A DNA stretch of 64,000 nucleotides from NCBI RefSeq assembly GCF_000189635.1, contig NW_002476317.1:744001-808000 (forward strand), given 5' to 3'. Below the pieces are notes generated by a model. That model saw only the letters and a program-made list of their open reading frames with translations. It had not been told where the DNA came from and did no database searches. Source of the DNA: Tetrahymena thermophila SB210. Taxonomy: Eukaryota; Ciliophora; Oligohymenophorea; Hymenostomatida; Tetrahymenidae. This document shows positions 48,869-64,000 of this stretch, piece by piece. Every line of letters starts with the position of its first letter. Position 1 is the stretch's first letter. A program made the translations under genes and the position numbers.

Positions 48869-51452
48869 TATGTTTTAAATTAAAATAATATCATAATTCA
48901 TCTATTCTCATAAACAACCCAATGAGGATTAATAAAATACTTCCAATCTTCTTCAAAGTAGAAATTAAACTTACATAGATTGATTCTTAAATTATTCATT
49001 TATTTATTTTTTTAGAATCAATATGCGATCATTTAATAACTAACTAAATCATGCTAATTATGGAAATTTCGATAAGCAAATTAAAATTTAAATAAACAAG
49101 CAACTTCTATAATAAAATTAATATGAACAAAAATCTTATTAACACAACTTATAAACCTCAAAATGAAAACTGCTAGCATCTTAATAATCTTGCAAAATAA
49201 ACGAATGTATGGAAATAAAAGAAACTAATTTAAGTAACTATTATATTATAAGCTTATAAGCAAAAGTAATACGCTTCAAGAAAATACTAAAATAAATCCG
49301 CAAATTATTATAAATAAAATCAATCCAAATTATATTCAAATAAAATTACTTACTACTTTAAATACTATATGAACGAATTATTAATATTTATTACACTAAA
49401 GCAAAATTGCGAAGTAATTAGATCTACATTCTATTCTAAGCTGATAGTTAAATAATTTACCATGAATTCCCTAAAAGTAAATAATTTATTAACGATTAGG
49501 TGAACCAATCTCTAAAGAAGAACATACATACATATATGCACACAGGCATACCAATCTTAAACATGCTTTTAATTAAATTTTCATCAATTAATTATATAAA
49601 ACAATGATATATACATACATTTTAATATATTTATTTTTTTTGCAAATCCACCTATTTATTTATAAACCTTTATATAAAAATCTATATATTTGTATTCTAT
49701 TACATTTACTACCTCTACTCATTACTTATCAAAGGCATACCCACTTCATTCATCTACATATTTCATCATTTATATGAATCAAACACTATTTTTTTAATTT
49801 AATGAATCCTGCTATAAGAAATTCTATTTTATTTATTATTTGTGAATTTTTTCGCCAAAATTATTATTTATTTCTGCTTTTAGTTTAAATTAGCTAAAAT
49901 ATTTGGCGCAAATATATCAAATCTAACTCAAAACTATAATATCTTTTGAAAATTATAATTATTCGTAAATTAGCTCTCCTACGAAATGAATCTGATTTTA
50001 TAATTAAAAAATAACTTACATTTGGCGCTGCTAGCTATTTATTTTAACTTTTAAACAAATTTTGCAATATTATTGTGAAAAACATTTCAAAGATCTCATA
50101 TTAAAATGTATTATTATTTTATAAAATCTTACATGTTATAATAAGCAAAATTAGGTTACTGGTATTTTTTAAGAATTCCATTTTAGTAGTCTAATTTTTA
50201 AAGAAACCTAAATATAGCAATACAAAGAAACTAAATATATCAATCTATTTTATAAAAAGAATTGAAAAAAATGTAAGGTTTTCAAATACATGAATTGAAG
50301 GATTAGTAATTCACTAGATGATATCAACTCTATCAATTTATTGTAATTAAGATTAAAGAATTAATAATTACAGATTTTTATAATATTAAGTTCAAAACCA
50401 AATAAATAAAAAAATTTTTTACTCTCTCTTTTTTTAAAAAAAAGGAAAAAAAACTCAAAATTAGAAATATAAAAGCTATTTGTATAAAGCAAAGGATTTG
50501 AAACAATCGATTGAAATACAAGATAAAAAATGTATTTTTACTTAATTATATAAACTTAAATTTAGAAATTCTCTAAGATAACCTAAAAGAAATAAGTTAA
50601 TAATTAATTTTAAAAAATGCATACTTTAATTTTAATTTAATTATTTAAATATATATTTAGGATTGAAAAATGAGAAATTTTAACCAAAAATTTTATTATT
50701 CATAATAATCAAGTTAAGTCGATTATGAGGTTTTTTTTATAAAAATGATAAAAATGATTTATAATAGATGAAATAGTATTCAGAGATAGTTAAGCAAAAT
50801 ATCTATTTAGAAAAATCTTAAATAAAATTTCACATAAACTCATCCATTCATCATTAAAACAAATTATTTGATTTACTATAAATAGTTTTTAAAATACAAT
50901 CAGCCATGTTAGCAATTTTACCATATTATATTTAATTTATTTTATTATTATAAATCATTTCTCATCATCTTTTATTTTAGTTATAATTTAATTTTTATAT
51001 TTCGTTTTTTTCCCTTTAAACTGTAAAAAATAGCATAAGTTATTGAATATTATTTCTATTTCTATAATCAATTTTTGTTTAGTTTTATTTTTAGAAAGAA
51101 TTTTCAAAAATAAAAATTTTTGTGTCTATTTTTTTATTCTTATTTTATTATTAGCAAAAAATATGTAAACCAAAAGCTAAAATACAATTTAGAATAAAAT
51201 AAGTTACTATTTAAAATTAAACCGTATTATATGTATTATCATAAAAATAAAATTTAAATCGTGCAGAATATATTTAAATTTTTATTTCTTATTAAAGGAA
51301 TATATCTACAAATAAAAAATTATATATAATATTATTATGATTTGTGATTGAAATGGTAGTAAATTTTATTGATAAAGTAACATTTTTTATTATTATTTTT
51401 TAACTTTTTTAAATAAACTGTCTATATTAGGTCTAACTTAATTAGTGTATCC
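48869..51452. other. Long A/T-rich intergenic stretch
   Basis: 3' flank of the small-protein gene, then spacer. A weak plus-strand frame around 49030-49170 (HANYGNFDKQIKIQINKQ) has some coding character but no supportable model. Nothing else recognised. Confidence 0.4.
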
Positions 51453-52841
51453 TCATATATTCTTTCTGCATATAGGGCAATTTAAGTGCTAGGTAAACCA
51501 TTAGTTTATACATTTGGAGTGGAAGATATGCCTTTTTAGTTTAATAAGATATTTATAAATTATTAAAATAATAATTTTTTTTTACTTTTAATTGCATGGC
51601 AAAATATAAATTTCCTGCTTTTTTTAAAAGTTCTCTAAACAAATCATACAATCTGCATTTTCCATATTTTATAGATTTTTTATTATTATCCTTTAAACAT
51701 TTTGTGAAGCTTTCTATATATTTTTAATTAAATTTATTTAATATTAAGTATAAATGATTTAATATTATTAAATATACTTTTATCTTTTGTTTATTCACAA
51801 AGTACTTATATGCTGTATAAATTAAATAGCAGGTAAAAGAAGGTATCCATACTATCATGGAAGCAATAGTCATTATAAAGCATGCTAAGAAGGCAGATTA
51901 AAACACATAACCAATTATTAACATTAGGAATACTCCCCATTAAATATCTTTTTATAAATTTTAGTAGTTAAAATAAATGTAATGTGAAATTTATAAAATA
52001 GCAAATTAATTTTCATAAATTTAGAAAGGGTTTCTCTTTTTACTTTATTTGAAATTAAATTCCGAAATGAGGTACTATTAAAATTATGAAAAAAATTACT
52101 TATATCACAATCTGTTTGTTCGAATTTTAAGTATATGCAGTTCCCAGCAATTAGCAATAGCTATTAAAAGAAGTTACTCAGCTTGTTAAAAAGGAAGTGC
52201 AAAATCCTATATGTTTTGAAGGATTTTATTAAATGTGCTTTTACACGAGCTATATGATCTTCAAAATTCAAATTCATGTTAAGGATTTAAGTATCGTCTA
52301 AGTTTTATACAAGCTCATCAAAATAAAATCTTTTAAGAATTTCTTTTTTTTGCTAGAAGTAAATTATCATAGTAAAAATATATAAAATTGTCATTTACTC
52401 TATAAATTTAATCCATTCTAACCACTTTACCAGCTCATTAGAATCACATGAATTTGATCTAAAATAGAGAACTACAAAGCATATAAAAAACTTTACTCCA
52501 TGAAATATTATGCCGTAAGCTAGATCATTAATAGCTTGTTTATAGAAAAATGTAAATGCCCTATTTTTAGCAGCAAATTATTCTTTATTTTCGTTTTCAT
52601 CGATTTCCTTGATTATATTAAGGTTCTCTTACTGTTGATTAGGATTTTCATTATTCTATTATTCAACTAGCGATGTATATATTTCGTTTGTTCTACTGGT
52701 TCTATTTGCTATTTGACCATCTATTTCTTCGTTTTCTTTTAAAATTTAGTTCAACTCTTAGTTAGTCTATTCATCTATGAATAAGTGTCTTTAAGCTATT
52801 ACTTACTCTTCTATTTAAAAATACTTCTCGCTTATATCCAT
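51453..52841 (-). CDS. Multi-pass membrane RING-H2 protein, probable E3 ubiquitin ligase
   Basis: Four exons from ATG at 52841 to TGA at 51453-51455, roughly 370 residues. An acidic Gln/Asn/Glu-rich cytosolic N-terminus (MDISEKYFQIEEQ) is followed by four or five hydrophobic segments (VKFFICFVVLYF; MTILYIFTMIIYF; LLLIAGNCIYL; GVFLMLIIGYVFQSAFLACF; WIPSFTCYLIY). The C-terminus is a RING-H2: CMICLENF, LPC, then after a phase-2 intron HIFHSKCINQWF and CPICRKNI, giving the zinc-ligand order C-C-C-H-H-C-C-C. Such proteins ubiquitinate substrates at ER, endosomal or plasma membranes with an E2 partner. The intron removing about 140 nt near 51945-52075 is inferred from phase and could differ. Confidence 0.85.
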
Positions 52842-53302
52842 TAGATGTTTCTTATTTATAATTCTTCTATATCAAATACAGATCTTTAATTTTTTGTTTG
52901 TTTGATAATCTTATGTTAATAATAAAAACTTTTGCTTAAATAGAACCATAAAAAGCTATGATGATAAACAACAAATAGTTTGATAAAACATCAATATTGT
53001 GACAATTTAGATTAACATTACTACAATTTTGTATAATCACTTGTATGAAACTGAGAATATAAAAGAAATTTTAAAATCAAAGATCTTTATGCAAAAAAAT
53101 TTGCTATTAACAAGCATAAATACTTTTTTCAGCATATTTAGAATTTTCTAGCATGATATTATCTATTATAATGTCGAAATGACAAATTTTATTTTAAATT
53201 AAAGCAACCTTTATCTTTAAAAATTTTTATTACTTTTAGATTACTTCAAAAAAAAAAAAATTTTGATAAAATCAAACTAATAGATATCGCATATTAAAAA
53301 AA
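52842..53302. other. Intergenic, A/T-rich
   Basis: 5' flank of the RING gene and 3' flank of tRNA-Val. The A run at about 53296-53302 is the poly-T terminator of the minus-strand tRNA. Confidence 0.5.
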
Positions 53303-53375
53303 TGATTCCTCCGAGGTTTGAACTCGGGACCTTCAGTGTGTTAGACTGACGTGATAACCACTACACTAAGGAATC
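53303..53375 (-). tRNA. tRNA-Val (anticodon AAC)
   Basis: On the minus strand a 73-nt cloverleaf: acceptor GATTCCT pairs with AGGAATC, discriminator A; A box TAGTGTAGTGG; anticodon stem TCAGT/ACTGA around CTAACAC, anticodon AAC; T arm with GTTCAAACC. A poly-T terminator follows. The variable loop is short, and the body matches eukaryotic tRNA-Val. Confidence 0.95.
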
Positions 53376-53639
53376 GTTTGTGTTATATTTGAAATTTAAT
53401 AGGATGATAATGGATATACTTTAATAACTTGAATTTTTTTGTATTTGTAATTATTTTATGACCATTTAATTTAATGAAACTTAAAGAGTTATAGATAGAA
53501 TGATTTATATGTACAAGGAAATATAAATTTAAAAATGATAATATTTATATATAGGTTTGTTTGTTTATAGTTTGGAGATATAATTTATATTTTAATTTTT
53601 AATATTTTAAGTTTTCTTTCTTTATTTCATTTATTTTCA

Positions 53640-56600
53640 ATATTAATTCTTTATAATTTTTATTTGTATTTAATGTTTCAAAATTGTTATTCTTGATCTT
53701 CGTCTGAATCTTTTGGAATTTATGAGCAGTTTCTAACTGTTTGTAATATACAATATGCTAAGTTGACCATTTCTTTAGTGTACCTGTTTTTTTATTAAAA
53801 TTATATTGAAAATAAATAATACTAGTATTTAATTACTGAAGAGGCAGATTTTTAACTGAAGCTCTACTTGCTTCGTTTAGAAGAGATTAGTATTTCATAA
53901 TAAGATCTAGAGAAAGTTCTTTTTATAAAATTTCATTACATTTTTCTAATTAATCTCCATCACTATACTCAGCCTCTAAAGCAAAAACTTGGTTTTCATT
54001 GTTAGCTGATGGTGTTTGCTCATCGTTAATATTTTGGTTGCTTACATACTCCATGTCATTATTCATACCATTAAAACTAACTTCGATTTAATTTTCTTCT
54101 TCAACTTATTAGGCATTTTGATCTTGTACAAATGACATTATAGAGGTTCTTGTATTTATCTATTCTTAACTTGTATTTTTTGTTCTTATTTCTTCTTCTA
54201 TCACATCCATTTGGAATTTATTTTTGTTCTTCTAAGGATTTAGATTATTTTCAATTAAAATTTAATTTTCTGGTTAAATCTACTCTTCTTCAATCATTGG
54301 AAAATCTTGTTGCTCCATTTCTTTACCTTTTTTTCCAAAATCTGAAAATATTTCATTTTTTAATGATTCGATATGAGAGTTATTCTCTTTTTAATTGATC
54401 TAACTGAATTCTTGTAGCTACTAAGTGGCAAGTTAAAAAGAAGGAGTGGAGGAAGGATCAGTTTATAATACATTTGCACTACTTTTGCTTACATTTTCTT
54501 CTTAAGCATTCCTATTATTTCTTTTTTGCTTTAAATCCTCCTTAATAGATCTAATATTTTAAACTATTCCTTAAATATCAACTTACTATCTTGAAGAGTT
54601 TTATGCAGATGCATTTTCTGTGTTTTATTATTTTATTTAATTATTGTTTAAATTTATTTAAAGTTATTTTTTACTAGGATTTTCAGCTTCAGATTTAGGC
54701 TTTTGTTCCAGTGCGTCTTAATTTTAAGTTTTTTATGTAATTAATTACTAATTTTATTAGTTTTTAGTTGTTGCATTTTATTTTTAAGTTTAATCTTTAT
54801 CACTCTGCTAATTCTTTTCTTCATGTGATTATTCTATTTTCTCAATAACATTATTGTTTTTAGATTTCTTAACAGTTTCTACCTCATTAATTTCTTAATT
54901 TTCTTTTTTTTGCTAAACTTGAACTAGATTTTTAATTGGTTTATCTTTAGCTTAATTTTAAGTTTTAATTTCATTTTTATTTTATTCTTTTGACTTAATT
55001 TCTACTAATTTTTAACTTTATTCTTAAGTTGTTGAGCTTTATTTGACAATTTCCTCTTATTACTAGACTTTGCTTATATTTTTTTAATTAATATTTTCCT
55101 CTATCTAATTTTTTCCCTTTTAAGTTGGTTGATCATTTTTCTTTTATTCATTTTATTAAATGTTTATTTTCTAATTATTAATAGTTGAAGATTACTTTTT
55201 TTTGTTATCGTTTATACTATCATCATTCTATTTTATACTTTCATTGTTTGTGTTCATATTTTGATTAGATTTTTATTCAGTATTTTAATCTCCTTAACAA
55301 GTTTATTGTTATCGATCATCTTAGTTTGATGGTGTTTTTATACTTTAAATAATAGAATTTTTTTAAAGGAGTTATGGAACAAACTATTCTACTTTAGTCA
55401 GTTCTGGAGGTTACATTGATTCTCCATAGGCTTCTAATTTTGCTTTTTAATCAATATTTGCTAATTATTATTTTATGTCTATTGTTTATAGGGGAGTGCG
55501 TGATAATTTTATTGATTTGAAGTCGATTTTTGAAGTAGAGCCACCTTAAATTAATTTCTCAGTTAATTCTTTACTTTTTTATTCTTCTTGTGCTGCATTC
55601 TTTTTAAAAGAATTTAGTTCTTCCCATTATTTGGAAAATTGATTATTTTGACTCATTTTATTTTATTGATCCTCTTTCTATGTTTGATTTTTTTCAGCAG
55701 ACTCAGTAGAATCAAAATTATGAGTGCTGTAAGAGCTTTTTGTTTCTTATGTAGGGATATAAATAGTACTTTCCTCTGTTTAAGCTTTAGAATTATTTTG
55801 TTAATATTATTTTTATGAACCTTATTTATAAACTCCGACTTAATTTTGATCAGCATTAGTAATTTAGCTCCTATTTTGATTTTATTATTATAAACTTTAA
55901 TTCTTTGCATTATTTGATAGTGGAGATTTTGTTTAAGTTTATTAAAACTAGCTCACTTAAAAATCACCTGTACTTTCACATTTTTGTAATCTTAGCTTTT
56001 TTGCAAAATCTTAGCCTACCTTATAACCTCCATCTTTTGAATTACTTTCAAATTCGTTTTTTTTTTTACTTTCAGAGCTATTCTAATATTGAGTTCTATA
56101 TCTAAAGCCTTAGTTAATTGATTAATTTGAATTGGAATTTAATGTAAGCAAACTACTTCTAACAGTGTTCTAAACGCTATGAGGTTATATATAACTTGAA
56201 TTTAAATCGTATTATTAGTTTTAAGTAGAAAACAGATTATCACCTAAGATAGATGAACTTCTAGAATTTTTTTTCATTTTATCTTTGCTAAAAATAAAAC
56301 TATCATCTGTATTTTCTAGCATTAAACTATGATTTTCATATTATGGTTTCTAGTAGCTAGTGTTCCCTACTAAATTTGAAAATTTATAATAATTTTTAGT
56401 CCCTTGTTAACCTACAAACTGACTATCTGCAGCTTTTGAAGAATTATCATGAGAGTATACTCCAATTTATTAATATTGATTTTCATATAAACCATCCACA
56501 GATCTAAAATTGTTTCTCTTATTTGATAAATTACTAGAGAAATAGTCTGCCTGATTTTCTCTACTTGAAGGTTATCTGCTATTCTCGTTAGATCTATTAT

Positions 56601-57529
56601 AAATATAAATAATTTAATGATGAAACACAACTTTTTTTTTTCCAAATAAAAAATTTTATGATGAAATTATTCTTACAATAAACCATTTATCTCTTATTTA
56701 AATTTTTATAATTATAGTTTATTAGATTGTTAACTCGCATTAGATCTTAGTTCGTTTTAATGCACATGAAAATTGGAACTGTAATAAAAGTTATCAGTGC
56801 CATCCTCTGCATTATCAAAATCACTAAAAATATATATTGTATAGAAATATTACATTTTGAAATGATTTTTATTACAAAATTACATATCAAAAAAAGAAAT
56901 TTATTGGTGCTACTAGGATTACATAGATGCTACCTTGTTTGGGGATGGGTTATTGTTATTAAAGCTATCATAATTTAAAAATGATTATTATGTAGGCTAC
57001 TTGAAGGCTAGCTGTGATGTTTGAGAGTATGTATTATGACCTGCAATATTACTATTAAACATGCTGATATTCTATGGCTAAGTCTAGTATTTCTAATTGT
57101 AATTTAAAAAATTTTTAAATTAATTTTATTTTCTATCAGACAATTCAAAAATGCTTCCTACAATATTTTCTGCAGTAATTGAATCTCTAACATTTAAATT
57201 TAAAAAACTTCTCTCTGCTGTACTCCCAGTAAACTGAGATAAATTACTTCCAAACAAAGAAGATTAATGATTCTATTTTCCCTTTAAATCAAATATCTGG
57301 ATATCATTTTAAAATAAAGTAAGAAAAAAGTATTTCATTTCACTGATTAGATATCTAAATAATATTGGATAAATAAATTAATCTTACTTCGTTCATAGCA
57401 ATATCTCTTCTTAAATCACTGCTGTTGTTGTTTAAAAAGCTGTTAGGCTTTTAACTAAACTAATTTTTTAGATAAAGCCATTTAAATTTGAATTGTTTTT
57501 TGATTGATTAATAAAATTACGTATGACAT
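53640..57529 (-). CDS. Very long Q/N/S/K-rich protein, unknown; 3' end unresolved
   Basis: Start ATG TCA TAC at 57529, then an intron to the exon beginning FSQKPNSFLNNNSSD, joined in phase to IFDLKGKQNHQ, and further exons for about 1,150 residues. Nearly all is low-complexity Gln/Asn/Ser/Lys (runs such as QQHQQ), with short acidic or basic patches and a somewhat more ordered C-terminus (LQKELSLDLIMKYQSLLNEA; WSTQHIVYYKQLETAHKF). No domain recognised. The downstream frame has no TGA before the tRNA-Val, while the other two frames stop near 53630, so a small last intron is probably missed; the end given is provisional. The richness in Gln is boosted by cheap A/T-rich TAA codons. Confidence 0.65.
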
Positions 57530-59305
57530 ATTTATAATCTCTATTTTTTGTCCTACCTACCTATATATTTATTTAATTGTTTATTACTATTTGTTAGTTT
57601 ATTATATTTTTCAATTTTTGTAAACTAAAAAGAATATTAATTAGTTAGTTTGTGTATTTTAAATTTTGTTATTTTTTAATCAATTTTTAATTTCAAGTAT
57701 CTTTATTTTCAAAGTTAATTACTATAACTATTAGGTAAGAAAAATTGATATTAAACATTAAAAATTGCTGTTATCAACCAATTAAACAATAATTTCGATC
57801 ATTGTGCAAAAAAAGTAAAATTATAAATGTGGTCTTTAAAAATTTGAGTTGATATTTTAAAATATTGTTAATTTTAATACTTTCTTATATTATTATATAT
57901 TTTTGATGCAAATATTTTAATAAATTTCAGTCATTTAACTTAAGATAAAAATAAATAAAACTAAGTATAAAATAGATTTTACAAATAAAAAAAATATAAA
58001 ACTAAATAGAATTAATTTAAAAGAGCGATATTAAATTTACAGATTTATTTTAATTCTTATAAGTGATTTAAATTGTTTTAACTAAAATAGTCATGTAATA
58101 ATACAAATCTAATTCACTAAGGATGAATACAGCTATTTTTAAGAGTTTATTCGTTTTTTTTATTGAATTTAATAAATTGTTTCAATACCCTTTTTTAGTT
58201 TTTCACTTCAAATTTCTTTTTAGATGCTAATATATGATAATATTTATTAATTATAAAGCTTTTTAATATAATTTTAGTTCGAAATAAATACTAAATAACT
58301 AAGGTTAATATTTACATGATTATATTTAATTCTTTTAAAGTAATATGTTTGTTGATATTCTAAACATATCATATGCTGGTATAAATATTTTTTACATATC
58401 CTGATATTTATATAAAAATTAAAATGGAAATTCAATAAATAAAAAGTAATTTTATTACTTATTAATAATGAATGATTTCATTTTATTTACTTCATAAATA
58501 AGATAGATATATTATGATTTTAAAGTAAATATTTTGGCTGAATTAGAATATTATTTCAATATTTTACAAAAAAATTTAGTTAAAAGTTTAATTTTATAAT
58601 CATATGAGTAATATTAAAAAATAACTTGCTAGCCTTATTAGCTACATTATCTAAACTATTGAAAAAATTGAATTTATTTTATTAAGAAATTCAAAATTAT
58701 TTAAATAATTTGTTTAATTCTATTTTAAATATATAGATTAGATGATAAGATGTATTTTTAAGTTGGGGAGTAAATAATAAAAGTGATGTAAAATGTTAAA
58801 CTAATAATTGTTATTTATAAAGTTGTCTAATTTAGTGAAATATTATTTTTTAAGACTATTTTAAAATTTAAAATGATTAAATTAAAAATATTTAATTCAA
58901 AAATTAATTTAGATATGAAAAAAATAATAAAAAAATTTAGACAATAAAAATATATGTATGTAAATATGTACTGTTTTGAAAAATATCAACTAATTAATTT
59001 TCGATTGTTTCTGCTTTCATCATATCAAATATATGGCACTTAAGTGTTATATAATAAATGATTATTTGTTTATTTATTTATTTTGTTAGTTATTTAGTAT
59101 GTTAGCTAGTATTTGAAATGTCAAGATTCAGAAAAATATTAATTAGTTTATCGCAGATATTATGATAAGTTTTGATACAAATAATAAAGAGAAGAAAAGA
59201 AATAAAATGAAAAATAAAGAAGCTCTTTATTGATTAATCGAATTATAAATTATTAAGTCTTAAAAAAGATAAAGAAAATCTAAATAAATAAAAAAGGAAT
59301 TTTAG
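57530..59305. other. Divergent intergenic region, very A/T-rich
   Basis: Should hold the promoters of the Q/N-rich gene and of the Cys-motif gene. The region 59160-59305 may contain an unplaced first exon of the latter. Confidence 0.45.
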
Positions 59306-60183
59306 TAAATAGTCTCTTAAAATGGCCTAAAGTAAATCCTTCTTTTTGTAGATCAAAGAATATCAAAGATATAAACCATTTTTTTATTTCGAAAAAATTA
59401 GCTGCTCATCAAAATAGATATCAAGGTGGTCTTTGCTATGCCTAATGCAACGAATTATTCTCTGTAATTAATTTTCCATCAGACATATCCAAAATGCATA
59501 TTATAAAATTCAATAAATGAGAATACATTCAAATTAAATTAAATAATAAAGATAGTGCTATCAAATTAACTCATTTTTAAATATAAAATATAATAGTTCT
59601 GGAATCCTTCTATTCAATAATGCTGGAAGGGTTGCGATTTCGGAGTTGGCAGAGTCAACGATCCTGAAGGAAGGTATAAAAAATTTATTCTTAGATTTCT
59701 TTTTCTGCCTTTTATTTTTATTTGCTTATGTGTTTGTACATTCAAAGAAAGCAAGCAAGCATACAAAATATAAGGCAAAATTTCAAGCATATCTTAAAAA
59801 AAGCATTGAAAATAACTAGGCAACTTAGATTTTTAGATTTTGAAAATGCAGATATGAAATGGTTTTAAATTAAAATATTTTTCTGAATTATTTAGAATCG
59901 AAGCTCAATAAATGTGCAAAAGATGGGCTGCTGAATTATACTGGACTTACAAGGGTGAACTCGGTAGACTCATTAATTTAATTATTCACATATTTTTTAG
60001 CATAAAGTGCAATCAATCATAAATGATTATTTTTATTTGAAAAAATTTGCAATAAAAATGATAATATTTTATATAATAATAGACACTATCAAGGATTTGA
60101 GAGTTCATGCTGATATGTACCCTACTACTCCTTAAAATGTTTACAGAGCTTGCTTAGCTGGTGTCCGTAGATAAAAGTTCTGA
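59306..60183 (+). CDS. Small protein with paired CX3C motifs, conserved-looking but unrecognised; 5' exon not placed
   Basis: Four exons join in phase: to 59463, 59597-59673, 59896-59963 and 60083-60183, TGA at 60181-60183. The readable part is about 135 residues, dense and without low-complexity sequence, unlike most neighbours: RYQGGLCYAQCNELFSFWNP, then QQCWKGCDFGVGRVNDPEGR, MCKRWAAELYWTYKGEL, and a C-terminus with HADMYPTTPQNVYRACLAGV and RRQKF. Two CX3C pairs plus later Cys suggest disulfides or metal binding; spacing does not fit twin-CX9C. No signal peptide in the visible part. The initiating exon is missing from my model, since the coding frame upstream contains no ATG before a stop. 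Possibly a mitochondrial or secretory protein; inference only. Confidence 0.7.
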
Positions 60184-61451
60184 AAAAAGATGTTTGGCTG
60201 GTAAATTGATTTGATTGAGAGTTTATTAGTAAGTAAATGAAATCAATCAAGCAATTAATCTGTAAAAAACAAATATAAATAAATTAATAGGATGGATATT
60301 AGTTGAAGAATTAATTAGTTAGTTAAATTATTCTTTAAAAAGAAATATTCTTTCAAACTTATTGTTGTCATATGTGTTCTTAATGTGGCAAAGTATACAT
60401 AATCGACAACACGATACAATTATGCAAAATTATTATTGATTTACAAGCTATTTTATTAAGATAGGGAAATTTAATAATTTGTAGATATTTTCTAAAAATG
60501 TTTTAAAATTCTAGTTAAAAAAGCTAGCTTTTATTTTTAATTTTAATATTAAAATAATGAGAAAGAAATATTAATTTAATGCCTAATAATAAATAGCTAA
60601 TTTCTAAACTTTAATATTTTGCTATTAAATATATTTTTAAAGTGATATTTCTGCTTTTCATCAAAATAAATGTTTTAATTATAAAATTATTTATAAAAAG
60701 TAAAATTTATTATTTTTAAATTACTTTATCAAAATAAAATGTAGTAACTTTAAAAAATAAGAAATAATAAAAATTTACCTATAAATTATATCATTTGAAT
60801 ATTTTATTTCAATAAATGCAATATTAAAATGATCTTTTAAAAAATTTTAAATAAAGAATCATTTTCATTAAAAATTTATTTATTTATTTATGTTTTAAAT
60901 CTCTATTTAACTTTAGAAAATTTAACTTATTAATTCAAAATTAAATGATTAAAAAACAAATAATAGCTTTTTTTTTCTTCAAAAATTATCTTATTTGAAT
61001 TTTTTTAGAAATGAATTTCTAAATATTACTAATTTCATTGCTAATAATAAACTAGATTGATTTTATGATCATTTTAAAATACTACATATTTTATGAAAAA
61101 TAATTAGCAATTGTTTATTGTTAGAAAATTTTTTTTTAAAATTTATTGAAAATAACTTAAAATAATTAGGTTTTTTTGTATAAATTTCTAATGAGAGAGT
61201 GGTAGTTTTAGAAGTGATTAAAATTAATTTAAACTTATAACATCCAATGGATTGCAAATATATCCTTGTGAATTTTTGTAAAATTTATAATTATTTATAT
61301 TATAAGGGTAATGTTGTTAATTAAAGCGCATATTAGTAGCATTTATCTGTTAATCTAAAATGATCTTAATCAATAGATGAGAATAAATGGATGGGTGTAT
61401 GGATCGATATCTAACATTAAATTATAGTTTTATAGAGCAAGAATTGAATTT
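60184..61451. other. Intergenic, A/T-rich, convergent
   Basis: Between two converging genes; no frame of coding character. Confidence 0.5.
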
Positions 61452-63660
<2,209 letters not shown>

Positions 63661-64000
63661 CTAATATTTTAAATATCAAACTAAATTTTGAATTTTATTA
63701 TTAAGAAGCTGATTAAAAAATAAATAAATGTTTTTTGTTTATAAAAATTCATTGAAAATAAATTTTTTGTCAGTTTTTTGTTTTTCAAGAAATGAAGATT
63801 TGATAGATGCCTGACTGACTGACTACATTCGTTCATTTGTTAAATTTAAAAAAGCAATTTTTATTTATTTTTTATCTTTATCAATAAAGAAAAATAACTA
63901 AAATTCAAAAGAAAAGAATCAATAACTACTGATTTTTAACAATGCTAATTAATTTTAAAATAAGCTATTTATTTTAATTTAGAATTAAGGCTGATTGTTT
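63661..64000 (-). other. Probable intron of the NDR kinase gene
   Basis: A 3' splice site (AATATTAG) lies at 63661-63662, just before the kinase exon. The remaining bases to the edge are A/T-rich without coding character and are best read as intron, with the N-lobe exons beyond the window. Confidence 0.55.

Overview
The window is nuclear DNA from a ciliate that reads TAA and TAG as glutamine and uses only TGA as stop, most likely Tetrahymena or a close oligohymenophorean. Three things show this. Conserved proteins (a Mu-class glutathione transferase, an acyl-CoA dehydrogenase, a NEK kinase) read correctly only with TAA/TAG = Gln; one such codon lies inside the NEK glycine loop. Introns are about 50-260 nt, GT...AG and very A/T-rich, longer than the ~25-nt introns of Paramecium. 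Intergenic DNA is extremely A+T-rich, and genes stand out as islands of higher G+C. Standard-code ORFs are therefore nearly all meaningless here; the models below were read by hand with the ciliate code and spliced where frame and GT/AG phase agree.

Layout. 1-14.8 kb: two large minus-strand cyclic-nucleotide-binding-domain (CNBD) proteins with Q/N/S-rich tails (1-3338, running off the left edge; 8909-14739). They flank an unknown coiled-coil protein (4782-6875), a degenerate tandem repeat (about 7440-8015) and a Mu-class GST (8091-8699). 15.2-28.3 kb: a small coiled-coil protein, an RRM-like acidic protein, an isobutyryl-CoA-dehydrogenase-like enzyme with one intron, a low-complexity protein and a NEK-type kinase. 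28.3-41.5 kb is gene-poor: a weakly supported spliced gene, a small protein with a paralogue at 48.4 kb, a tiny candidate spliced gene, two identical tRNA-Thr(AGT) genes, a Cys-rich type I membrane protein and a divergent Rab-like GTPase. 41.5-46.2 kb: a long coiled-coil protein ending in a domain that reads as an AP-2 alpha-adaptin appendage ('ear'), the most unusual architecture here. 46-53 kb: a decayed coding patch, the second small paralogue, a multi-pass RING-H2 protein and tRNA-Val(AAC). 53.6-64 kb: a very long Q/N-rich protein, a small protein with paired CX3C motifs, and the catalytic and tail part of an NDR-type AGC kinase whose N-lobe lies beyond the right edge.

The genes do not form a pathway or operon. 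Several fit ciliate signalling and trafficking (CNBD proteins, NEK and NDR kinases, Rab-like GTPase, adaptin-ear protein, RING ligase). I saw no telomere repeat, CRISPR array, prokaryotic operon or intact transposon. All exon boundaries are inferred from frame, phase and splice consensus without transcript data.
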